From Gammaproteobacteria bacterium (GTDB lineage Bacteria > Pseudomonadota > Gammaproteobacteria > Steroidobacterales > Rariloculaceae), in NCBI GenBank assembly GCA_022825505.1, contig JAJDWR010000057.1, forward strand, positions 1 to 32,816: a DNA stretch of 32,816 nucleotides. Direction: 5' to 3'. Position numbers and translations under genes: made by a program. The notes under the pieces are model-generated. The model was not told the DNA's origin and ran no database searches. It worked only from the letters and a program-made list of their open reading frames with translations. This document shows, in pieces, positions 8,455-15,922 of this stretch. Numbering within the stretch: position 1 is the stretch's first letter; each line of letters begins with the position of its first letter.

Positions 8455-10575
8455 ATGATGAAACGTGGAGCGATCTGCACCGTAATCGCGCTGAAGATAG
8501 CAATGGCAGGGGCACAAGAGGAGATTGCTGAGCCGGACGATGCGGCCGGCGTCGACGACCCGTACATCTGGCTGGAAGACGTTGAAGGCGAGGAAGCCCT
8601 GGATTGGGTCGAAGCGCAGAACGAGGTGTCGGTGGGGTACCTCGAGTCGTTACCTACCTTCGATGGGTTGTACGATCGCAATCTCGAGATTCTCAATTCC
8701 GACGATCGCATCGCCGCACCGTCCCTGCGCGGCGACCATGTTTTCAATTTCTGGAGGGACGCGACCAATACTCGCGGCCTCTGGCGCCGCACCACGGTCG
8801 AGAACTACGTTTCCGGCGATCCCGACTGGGAAACCATCCTGGATCTCGATGCGCTTGCCGAAGCCGAGGGCGAGAACTGGGTCTGGAAGGGTGCGTCCTG
8901 CCTGCGCCCGGACTATCGTCTTTGCGCGCTCCACCTGTCTCGCGGCGGTGCCGACGCGGTGGTCATTCGCGAATTCGATGTGGAAGAGAGGGTATTCGTC
9001 GGCGATGGGTTCCTGGTGCCCGAGGCGAAGTCCGAGCTTGGCTGGATCGACGAGGATACGGTGTATGTCGGGACCGACTTCGGTGACGGTTCGCTCACGG
9101 ATTCGGGCTATCCCCGCACTTCCCGAGTCTGGAGGCGGGGCGAGCCCATTTCGGATGCCACGGAAATCTTTGCAGGTGAGCAATCCGATGTCTGGGCAGG
9201 CGTTTACCGCTCGTGGGGTGGAGATGTCCACTACGATCTCGCTGTCCGGGCACCGACGTTCTACACGTCGACGAGCTACCTGGTGACAGAGGGAGGCGAA
9301 CTCCGGCAGATCGAAATTCCCGAAGATGCGGATTTCCGGGGCGTGTTCAACGGCCAGATGCTCGTGGAGCTGAAGTCCGACTGGACCGTGAGCGGCGAGA
9401 CGTTCGTGCAAGGCTCGCTGATTGCGGCGGACTTCGAGAAGGTCATGCAGGGCGAACCCGACTTTCACGCGCTGTTCGTACCCACTCCGAACACGGCGCT
9501 GCCGCGCGGCGGCGTCATGTCCACCCGGGATTTCCTGATCCTCAATATCCTGGAGGACGTGGTCAGCCGGATGGTGCGCTACCAACTGATAGATGGCGAG
9601 TGGGTATTGGAAGATATCGGCACCGAAGCGTTCGGCAGCATCCGATTGGTTGCCGCCTCGGAAACATCGAACGACATGTTCTTCTCCTACGAGAACTACC
9701 TGGTGCCCGACACGCTGTATTTCTCCGAGGATGGCGGTGCCGGCACGGAGGCGTTGCAATCCTTGCCTCAATTCTTCGACGCGGATGGCATGTCCATCGA
9801 ACAACGCTTCGCCACGAGTTCGGATGGCACCCGCATCCCTTATTTTCTGGTGTTGCCTGCGGGATTTGAGGCGAATGGCAATACTCCGACACTGCTCTAC
9901 GGGTACGGCGGATTCGAGATCAGCCTGACTCCTGGTTACAGCGCGACCGTTGGCCATAGCTGGTTGGCTCGCGGGGGCGCCTACGCCGTTGCCAACATCC
10001 GCGGCGGCGGCGAGTACGGACCCCGCTGGCATCAGGCGGCCCTGAAGGAAAACCGGCAGGTCGCCTATGACGATTTCATCGCGGTTGCCGAAGATCTCAT
10101 CGAGCGCGGCGTGACGAGTCCCCAACACCTGGGCATTCGCGGCGGTTCCAATGGCGGCTTGCTGACGGGCGTGATGCTGACGCAGCGGCCCGACCTGTGG
10201 AATGCAGTGGTCGTGCAGGTGCCGTTGCTCGACATGAGGCGCTACAACAGGCTTCTGGCGGGTGCGTCCTGGATGGCCGAGTATGGCAATCCCGACACCG
10301 GGGACTGGACATTCATCAGTGAATATTCGCCCTACCACAACATTCAGAGCGATGTTGACTATCCGACTCCGTTCTTCACCACTTCAACCAGAGACGACCG
10401 AGTGCACCCGGGCCACGCAAGAAAGATGGTCGCGCGGATGACGGAGATGGGGCACGAGTTGCTTTACTTTGAGAATACGGTCGGCGGGCATGCCGGCGCG
10501 TCGGACAACACGCAGGTGGCACGAAATGAAGCCATGGTCTACAGCTACCTGTGGGATCAACTGAGTCCGAAATAG
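8455..10575 (+). CDS. Secreted prolyl oligopeptidase family (S9A) serine peptidase
   Basis: A 706-residue peptidase, the usual length for prolyl endopeptidase. The first in-frame codon near 8386 lies inside the tRNA and is rejected. ATG 8455 or the adjacent ATG 8458 follows GAGAGAGGGA and gives a signal peptide (MMKRGAICTVIALKIAMAGA, cut before QEE). Residues ~30-420 contain the S9 N-terminal region (DPYIWLEDVEGEEALDWV) and seven-bladed propeller. The C-terminal alpha/beta hydrolase domain carries GGSNGG with Ser565, the Asp in TRDDRVHP (about 647-648) and His679 in GGHAGA, so the catalytic triad is complete. S9A enzymes cut short peptides after Pro. Export to the periplasm suggests peptide scavenging. 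Base composition is slightly lower in GC than its neighbours by eye. Confidence 0.92.
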   Translation: MMKRGAICTVIALKIAMAGAQEEIAEPDDAAGVDDPYIWLEDVEGEEALDWVEAQNEVSVGYLESLPTFDGLYDRNLEILNSDDRIAAPSLRGDHVFNFWRDATNTRGLWRRTTVENYVSGDPDWETILDLDALAEAEGENWVWKGASCLRPDYRLCALHLSRGGADAVVIREFDVEERVFVGDGFLVPEAKSELGWIDEDTVYVGTDFGDGSLTDSGYPRTSRVWRRGEPISDATEIFAGEQSDVWAGVYRSWGGDVHYDLAVRAPTFYTSTSYLVTEGGELRQIEIPEDADFRGVFNGQMLVELKSDWTVSGETFVQGSLIAADFEKVMQGEPDFHALFVPTPNTALPRGGVMSTRDFLILNILEDVVSRMVRYQLIDGEWVLEDIGTEAFGSIRLVAASETSNDMFFSYENYLVPDTLYFSEDGGAGTEALQSLPQFFDADGMSIEQRFATSSDGTRIPYFLVLPAGFEANGNTPTLLYGYGGFEISLTPGYSATVGHSWLARGGAYAVANIRGGGEYGPRWHQAALKENRQVAYDDFIAVAEDLIERGVTSPQHLGIRGGSNGGLLTGVMLTQRPDLWNAVVVQVPLLDMRRYNRLLAGASWMAEYGNPDTGDWTFISEYSPYHNIQSDVDYPTPFFTTSTRDDRVHPGHARKMVARMTEMGHELLYFENTVGGHAGASDNTQVARNEAMVYSYLWDQLSPK

Positions 10576-10663
10576 CTCGAACGAAAACCACTGGCCAGGC
10601 ATCATCCCCCGCGCCGGCAATCGTTTAAGATTGTCGTCCATTCATACGGTGAGGTGCGGGCAA

Positions 10664-11410
10664 ATGAGATTGGTTTCCTTCGTTTCGTTGGTCGTCTCGA
10701 CCGGATTGCTCATCAGCATCTCGGGCGCGCTACACGCCCAGGAAGAGCCGGAGGTGCGGATTCTGAACGCATCGCCCTATGTCATCGCCGCCGATGAAGA
10801 ATTGAGCGATTACGTGCGCGAAACGGCGCAGGCGGCCGCCGCCGAGCACTGCGCCGGCTGCCACGGCGCCGACCTGAGCGGTACCCCCGGCGTTCCCGAC
10901 CTGACCGACTACGACTGGATATGGGGGATCACCGGTCAGGAAACCAACGACGTAGCCCCGGTCATGGCGATCCAGCAGACGCTGCTCTACGGCGTGCGCA
11001 ACCGCGACTGCCCCGAAGACCAGTTGAGCTACGGTGCCTGCGCGGACACCCGCTATTCGGAGATGCCGGGCTACGGCGTACTGGGATTCACCGAGGAACA
11101 ACTGAACGACCTGACAGAGTGGGTCGTGGATATTGCCGGCGGCGATGCCGATCCGGCGGCTGTGGCGCGCGCCGAACCCCTGGCGCCGCTCTGCGCCGAA
11201 TGCCACGGTGACGACAGCTACGGTTACGTGCCCTACGGCGGGCCCAACCTGCGCGATGACATCTCGCTCTACGGCAGCGACCGGGACACGGTCTACGACG
11301 TCATCGCCAACGGCCGGCTGGGCGAATGCCCGCCGTGGGCCGACACGCTGGACGCGGCCACCATCAAGTCGCTGGCCGTCCATATCTGGAATACGTCGCT
11401 CGGGCTCTGA
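10664..11410 (+). CDS. Periplasmic diheme cytochrome c, CcoP-like domains, with Cys at the second Met-ligand position
   Basis: A 248-residue protein with a signal peptide (MRLVSFVSLVVSTGLL...HAQ) and two class I cytochrome c domains. ATG 10664 is chosen for the signal peptide and GAGGTG upstream. Heme 1 is C63AGCH67 with a Met ligand candidate at 134 in SEMPGYG. Heme 2 is C177AECH181. The two domains resemble the soluble diheme part of CcoP (DLTDYDWIWG, then GPNLRDDISLYG). In the second domain the CcoP-type GRxGxMP motif reads GRLGECPPW, so Cys222 replaces Met. Domain 1 also has an inserted Cys pair (RDCPEDQLSYGAC) that might form a disulfide. No membrane anchor is seen. It lies 37 bases upstream of the EF-hand/sulfotransferase-like gene and is probably co-transcribed with it, possibly as its electron partner. 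Confidence 0.88.
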   Translation: MRLVSFVSLVVSTGLLISISGALHAQEEPEVRILNASPYVIAADEELSDYVRETAQAAAAEHCAGCHGADLSGTPGVPDLTDYDWIWGITGQETNDVAPVMAIQQTLLYGVRNRDCPEDQLSYGACADTRYSEMPGYGVLGFTEEQLNDLTEWVVDIAGGDADPAAVARAEPLAPLCAECHGDDSYGYVPYGGPNLRDDISLYGSDRDTVYDVIANGRLGECPPWADTLDAATIKSLAVHIWNTSLGL

Positions 11411-11447
11411 CGTGCAGCCGACACGTACCGGCTCCGGAAAACGGAAA

Positions 11448-13283
11448 ATGACCAGATTCGCAATCGCTTGTTGCCTTGTTCTTTGTCGGATCAGCGCCGC
11501 CCAGGACGCGAACGACGACTCCACCCTGTTTCCGGAACAGCTTCCGGGATTGTGGACAGTGCCCAACGCCGTCGACAGCAACCAGGACGGCGAATTGTCC
11601 ATGAATGAGGTGCTGGCAGCGCCTGCGGCGTTGATTGAGCTGGACCTGGATGGGGATGGCAGCCTGGACGCACAGGAGATGGGCGCGTTCGATCAATTCC
11701 TGCCGATGGTTCGCGGCCACAATATCACCAACCTGATCGATGCGGACGGCGATGTGCACATTTCGGAAGAAGAAGTCGAAAACGCATCCGAGGCATTGAG
11801 GGTCCTCGACGCGGACGCCAACTGGCATATCGATGCGGATGAATTGACGGTCGGGCTGTGGGTTGGCCCTCACTTCAATACGGGCGGCATGCCACTACCG
11901 GTATGGAACCTGTTTCGAGGCTATACGACAGAGCCGGATGGCCCCATTCTCCCGGGCGACGACGGCCGGGCCTTTGAAGGCTACATGCTGATTCATGAAG
12001 CCGGAGACTACAACCTGGCTCAGATGTCCAATGCGACCTACCTGCTTGGACCGGAGGGAGACAAGGTTCACGAGTGGCCGCACCCGGGGTATTCGCCCGA
12101 GGCTTCGGTAGCTTACCTGCTACCCAACGGCCTGCTTTTGCGGACGGTGAGCACGCACCACTGGACCCGGGACAAGCGTTTTCCGGTGGGTGCAACGACA
12201 TCCATCGAATTGGTGAACTGGGACGGCGAGGCCGTGTGGACCTACACCATGAGCGTGCCGGAGAAGTACAGCTTCCATCATGATGTCGAGTACCTGCCCA
12301 ACGGCAACATCCTGGCCATTCGTTATACGGGTTTCACGACGGAAGAGGCCATGGCGATGGGCTGGGACCCGGACCTGGGCAGGAACGCGCGACACGCCAT
12401 CGACAAGCAGGGATCGGGCCTTGTGTGGCTGGATACGGTGCTGGAACTGAAGCCGGATCTCGACGACGGCAGCACGGAAATCGTCTGGCAATGGAATAGC
12501 TGGGAGCACCTGGTTCAGGATCGGTATCCGGACAGGAAGAACTATGGCGACATAACCGACCCCGGGAAGATCCACGTCAACTATCTCAACCTGGATACGG
12601 ACGTCCCCTACAACAGCGGTCAGTTCTTTCACGTCAATACCGTCGACTACCACCTCGAACTCGACATGGTCGTCCTGAGTTCCGCGACTTATGGAGAGGT
12701 CTGGTTCATCGACCACAGCACGACCACGGCGGAGGCCGCCAGCAGCACGGGCGGACGCTATGGGAAGGGCGGCGACCTGCTCTACCGTTGGGGTAATGAC
12801 GAGGCCTGGGGCAAGGGCACCCGGGACGACTCCATCCTGTACTGGCAGCACGATATCCAGTGGATCGGGGACGGGCTGCCGGGCGCCGGCAACATGCTGG
12901 TATTCAATAACGGCAACCGGCGCACTCTGGAGGACACGTATGCGAAGGATGCCGGCGATGGCGGTTTCGGCAAGTCCTATACCGATGTGCTGGAAGTCAG
13001 GATGCCGATGAACTCCGACGGCACCTTCGATTGGAGCCGGGAGGCGGAGATTGTGTGGTCCTGGGAAGAGGAGAACAGGGCGGACTACTACTCACCGTTC
13101 ATGAGCGGCGCGCAGCGGCTGCCGAACGGCAATACCATTTTCAACCGGGCCTTCGACAAGTACATCACTGAAGTCACGCCTGAAGGCGAAAAGGTGCTCC
13201 ACTTCACGCCGCCCGGATGGGGGCGTTTGTACAGGATCTACAAGTTCGCTCCCGATTATCCGGGTCTGAAGCTCGCGGACTGA
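11448..13283 (+). CDS. Secreted EF-hand protein with arylsulfotransferase-like propeller domain
   Basis: A 611-residue protein. ATG 11448 gives a short signal peptide (MTRFAIACCLVLCRISAAQ). Residues 43-132 hold four 12-residue EF-hand-type loops, at 43-54, 66-77, 98-109 and 121-132. The first two are canonical (DSNQDGELSMNE, DLDGDGSLDAQE); the last two lack the central Gly. From about residue 160 the protein resembles ASST/Arylsulfotran_2 beta-propellers, with FHHDVEYLPNGNILAI, YWQHDIQWIGDG, GNMLVFNNGN and SGAQRLPNGNTIFNRAF. Family enzymes transfer sulfate between phenols using a catalytic His. Candidate His residues (HHD, QHD) are present, but which one is catalytic cannot be settled by eye. 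Partnership with the upstream cytochrome hints at a redox role instead. Calcium binding by the N-terminal module is inferred. Confidence 0.8.
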   Translation: MTRFAIACCLVLCRISAAQDANDDSTLFPEQLPGLWTVPNAVDSNQDGELSMNEVLAAPAALIELDLDGDGSLDAQEMGAFDQFLPMVRGHNITNLIDADGDVHISEEEVENASEALRVLDADANWHIDADELTVGLWVGPHFNTGGMPLPVWNLFRGYTTEPDGPILPGDDGRAFEGYMLIHEAGDYNLAQMSNATYLLGPEGDKVHEWPHPGYSPEASVAYLLPNGLLLRTVSTHHWTRDKRFPVGATTSIELVNWDGEAVWTYTMSVPEKYSFHHDVEYLPNGNILAIRYTGFTTEEAMAMGWDPDLGRNARHAIDKQGSGLVWLDTVLELKPDLDDGSTEIVWQWNSWEHLVQDRYPDRKNYGDITDPGKIHVNYLNLDTDVPYNSGQFFHVNTVDYHLELDMVVLSSATYGEVWFIDHSTTTAEAASSTGGRYGKGGDLLYRWGNDEAWGKGTRDDSILYWQHDIQWIGDGLPGAGNMLVFNNGNRRTLEDTYAKDAGDGGFGKSYTDVLEVRMPMNSDGTFDWSREAEIVWSWEEENRADYYSPFMSGAQRLPNGNTIFNRAFDKYITEVTPEGEKVLHFTPPGWGRLYRIYKFAPDYPGLKLAD

Positions 13284-13322
13284 GACGTGACGAGCGTAGG
13301 CGGTTGATCGCTGCCCGCAAGG

Positions 13323-14495
13323 TTACTCGCGGTCGCGAAACAGCCTGACCTGGTCGTTGAAGTCGCCGGCGACCGCCTCCATGGCGTCGACCACGCGGTT
13401 GTGGGCGGAGGTGAGGTAGGCCTGCTCCTCCCGGGCCAGGTCCGGCGAGTCGATCACCACGGCGAGGCACTCCAGGTGCTCTTCGCTCGCCGCCATGAAG
13501 GTTCGAACCGCCGTCTGGTTGTCGATCATCTCGTCCATGGTGGCCGAGCGGGCATCGACGATGGCCGGAACCTCCGGTGGTACGCAGTGATTCACCAGGT
13601 CGGTCACGCTGGGCATGGTGATCTGGGTGGTCTCGTTTGCCACCGGTTCGGGAACCAGTTTCAGGTAGGAATCCAAAGCCGCGCCAAACCCCGGGTGGCT
13701 GTCATCGGCGACCCGCAGATATTGCTCCAGCGCGGCCACGGCCGCATTTTCGTTATCTATCCCCACCGCAACCCGGGACTCGGTGATCAGCAGGTCCGCG
13801 TCCATGGTTCCGCAGGCGTTTCTGTATTGGCGCAACCAGTTGAACGCGGCGGGAAAGTCTTCGGCGGCCACGGCGGTTGCGATCTGCTCCTGCAGCACGG
13901 CGCGACGTTCGGGATAGGACAGGTCGTTGTAGAAGGCGTCCACGAGGCGCGAAACCGAGTTGATGGCGATCAGCGGGTCGGGTACGTCGCCGGTGAATCC
14001 GCCCCGGGCTCCGGTGGGAATCGTGCTGATCTCGTCGATGACTTCCATGCCTTCGGCAACGCGGCCGAAGACGGTATAGCCGGGCTCGCGGCGAGTGGCG
14101 TCAAGTGCCGGGTTGTCCGTCAGGTTAACGAAAAACTGGGACGAGGCGGAATCCGGGTCGGTGGTGCGTGCCGCGGCGACCGTGCCGCGGTCGTTGTCGT
14201 GTCCGTTGCGCGACTCGTTGGGCACGGTGCCGCTGGGCCGCTTGGCGCGTAGCTCGTCATCGAAACCACCGCCCTGAACGACAAATCCCTCGATGACGCG
14301 GTGGAAGACCGTCCCACCGTAGAAGCCTCTGTCGGTGTAATCGAGAAAGTTGGCTACATGCGCCGGCGCGTCGTCGTCGAACAGTTCGATGACCACGCGT
14401 CCCGCGTCGGTGCACAACACCACATCGGTTGCCGTTGCCGGCGCGATCCAGCCCAGGGTCAGGAACGCGGCGACGTATGTACGGGTAGCAGGCAT
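13323..14495 (-). CDS. Periplasmic cyclophilin-type peptidyl-prolyl isomerase with C-terminal extension
   Basis: A 390-residue protein in two parts. Residues ~25-190 are a cyclophilin domain: FYGGTVFHRVIEGFVVQGG, ASSQFFVNLTDN and GYTVFGRVAEGMEVID carry the family's active-site residues. The remaining ~200 residues (from LVDAFYNDLSYPERR) are predicted helical and match nothing I recognise. The frame opens at ATG 14507, but that ATG forms part of a -10 element (14510-14505), upstream of the expected transcript start. ATG 14495 is therefore preferred and gives a clean signal peptide (MPATRTYVAAFLTLGWIAPATA). The protein should speed proline isomerisation during folding in the periplasm. It follows DUF1501 on the same strand but has its own promoter in the 65-base gap. 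Confidence 0.85.
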   Translation of the reverse strand: MPATRTYVAAFLTLGWIAPATATDVVLCTDAGRVVIELFDDDAPAHVANFLDYTDRGFYGGTVFHRVIEGFVVQGGGFDDELRAKRPSGTVPNESRNGHDNDRGTVAAARTTDPDSASSQFFVNLTDNPALDATRREPGYTVFGRVAEGMEVIDEISTIPTGARGGFTGDVPDPLIAINSVSRLVDAFYNDLSYPERRAVLQEQIATAVAAEDFPAAFNWLRQYRNACGTMDADLLITESRVAVGIDNENAAVAALEQYLRVADDSHPGFGAALDSYLKLVPEPVANETTQITMPSVTDLVNHCVPPEVPAIVDARSATMDEMIDNQTAVRTFMAASEEHLECLAVVIDSPDLAREEQAYLTSAHNRVVDAMEAVAGDFNDQVRLFRDRE

Positions 14496-14504
14496 GGACG
14501 GGTA

Positions 14505-14533
14505 CATATAGGGCCTGCCAACAGGGCTGTCAA
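14505..14533 (-). promoter_or_regulatory. Near-consensus sigma70 promoter of the cyclophilin gene
   Basis: On the minus strand TTGACA (14533-14528) is a perfect -35. A 17-base spacer leads to TATATG (14510-14505), which matches the first four -10 bases. The transcript should begin near 14498, only a few bases before ATG 14495. The message would then be leaderless or nearly so, and no Shine-Dalgarno sequence is seen. Confidence 0.65.
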
Positions 14534-14560
14534 CCAGCGCGAATGGATGGCAGGTGCCGG

Positions 14561-15910
14561 CTAGATCAGGAAGCCCAGGTCGCGCTGGGTGAAATTGTGC
14601 AGGTGGGGAGCCACGTGACCGAGGTCCTCATCGGGAACCCCGATCCACCGGGCGAGGGTTGCCGCGTACTGGTCGGCCGAAATGCTCGGAATCAGCCGTC
14701 CCCGGCGCACGTCGTCGGGGCCGCCGATCTCCAGTCTCGGGTAGCGGCCGTACAATTCGCGCCCGCGCACGGCATCGCCCACTACCAGTTGCACGCCGCC
14801 CCAGCCGTGATCGGTGCCGTCGCCATTGGAGGTCAGCGTGCGACCGAAGTCGGATTGCGTGAACGTCGTCACGCTGCTCGCCACGCCAAGCTCCACCGTG
14901 GCCTGATAGAAGGCGCTGATGGAATCGCTGACGTCCCTGAGCAACGGCGGTTGCCTTTCAAGCTGGTCGTCGTGGGAGTCGAAGCCCCCGGTGGAGACGA
15001 AGAAGATCTGCCGATGCATCTGCAACTGCTCGCGCACGCTGATCAATCGCGCCACGGTACCCAACTGCTGTCCCAGGCCTGAGGCCGGCATGGCGGTTGA
15101 CAGGGGTTGGGCGTTTTCGAGTGCTGCAGTTACGCGATCCACGGTCTCCACGGCGCGTTGCTGGATGTCCCGGAACGCCCGTTCATACACCGTGTCGTAC
15201 TCGGCGCCCAGTATCCGCTGAAACGAGGCGCGCCGCAGTTGAGCCCGCTCGGCGTCTCCCATTCCCTGGAAGGGCAGGGGACCGTTGCGGCCCATGGTAT
15301 AGGCAACTGTCTCGTCTGCGGCCTGGAATAGCTGGTTGCCGGCCAGCGATACGTTGATGGCCAGTCGTTGATCGCTGACATTGCGCCGCAACAGGTCGCC
15401 CACGCGGCCGGCCCAGCCGGTCTTGCCCGGCGCCAGGCCCCTGAGAGACTGCCACTGGTCCTGCTGATCGTTATGCGAGAACAGCCGCGGCGGCAGCGCC
15501 ACGGTCCCGTTCACGTACTGTTCCTTCGTGGTCGGCTCGATCAGCGGTCCGACGTTGGCAATGAACGCAACACGCGCGCTGTCGAACAGTGTCTGAATCG
15601 CGCCCATGTTCGGATGCAACCCGTATTGGGCTCCATCCCGGGTCAGCGGCGAGATCGGAAGGAGGGCGTCCCTGTCCAGGGCCAGGTTCTGCCGCGACTG
15701 CGAGTAGACGTTGTATTCGGCGTCGCTGCTGGGCACGAGCATGTTGAACGAGTCGTTGCCGCCAAAGAGGAATACGCAGACCAGGGCGCGATAGTCGGAG
15801 TACGAGCCTGCCGGTGCGATCATCTGGGTCAGCCCGGTCACAGGCAATGCCGCGGCCGCCATTCCGGCGCCGGAGGCCTTGAGAAAATCGCGACGATTCA
15901 CACGGGTCAT
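14561..15910 (-). CDS. DUF1501 family protein with Tat signal
   Basis: A 449-residue protein with a twin-arginine signal (NRRDFLKASGAGMAAAALPV), so it should be exported folded. The domain is DUF1501, a relative of the alkaline phosphatase/sulfatase fold. Landmarks are VCVFLFGGNDSFNMLVP near the start, then RLFSHNDQQDQWQS, STGGFDSHDDQ, and FTQSDFGRTLTSNGDGTDHGWGG. The D, H and N residues of these motifs probably bind metal. ATG 15910 follows GAGG, which overlaps the stop of the DUF1800 gene 12 bases upstream. DUF1501 and DUF1800 genes are regularly found together and are presumed to act together on the cell surface; no reaction is established. There is no frameshift and the family length is normal. 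Confidence 0.88.
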   Translation of the reverse strand: MTRVNRRDFLKASGAGMAAAALPVTGLTQMIAPAGSYSDYRALVCVFLFGGNDSFNMLVPSSDAEYNVYSQSRQNLALDRDALLPISPLTRDGAQYGLHPNMGAIQTLFDSARVAFIANVGPLIEPTTKEQYVNGTVALPPRLFSHNDQQDQWQSLRGLAPGKTGWAGRVGDLLRRNVSDQRLAINVSLAGNQLFQAADETVAYTMGRNGPLPFQGMGDAERAQLRRASFQRILGAEYDTVYERAFRDIQQRAVETVDRVTAALENAQPLSTAMPASGLGQQLGTVARLISVREQLQMHRQIFFVSTGGFDSHDDQLERQPPLLRDVSDSISAFYQATVELGVASSVTTFTQSDFGRTLTSNGDGTDHGWGGVQLVVGDAVRGRELYGRYPRLEIGGPDDVRRGRLIPSISADQYAATLARWIGVPDEDLGHVAPHLHNFTQRDLGFLI

Positions 15911-15922
15911 GCCTGGCTAACC

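Noticed and set aside
14505..14507. First ATG of the cyclophilin frame as the start codon
   Set aside because: It lies within the predicted -10 element and upstream of the expected transcript start; ATG 14495 gives a clean signal peptide.
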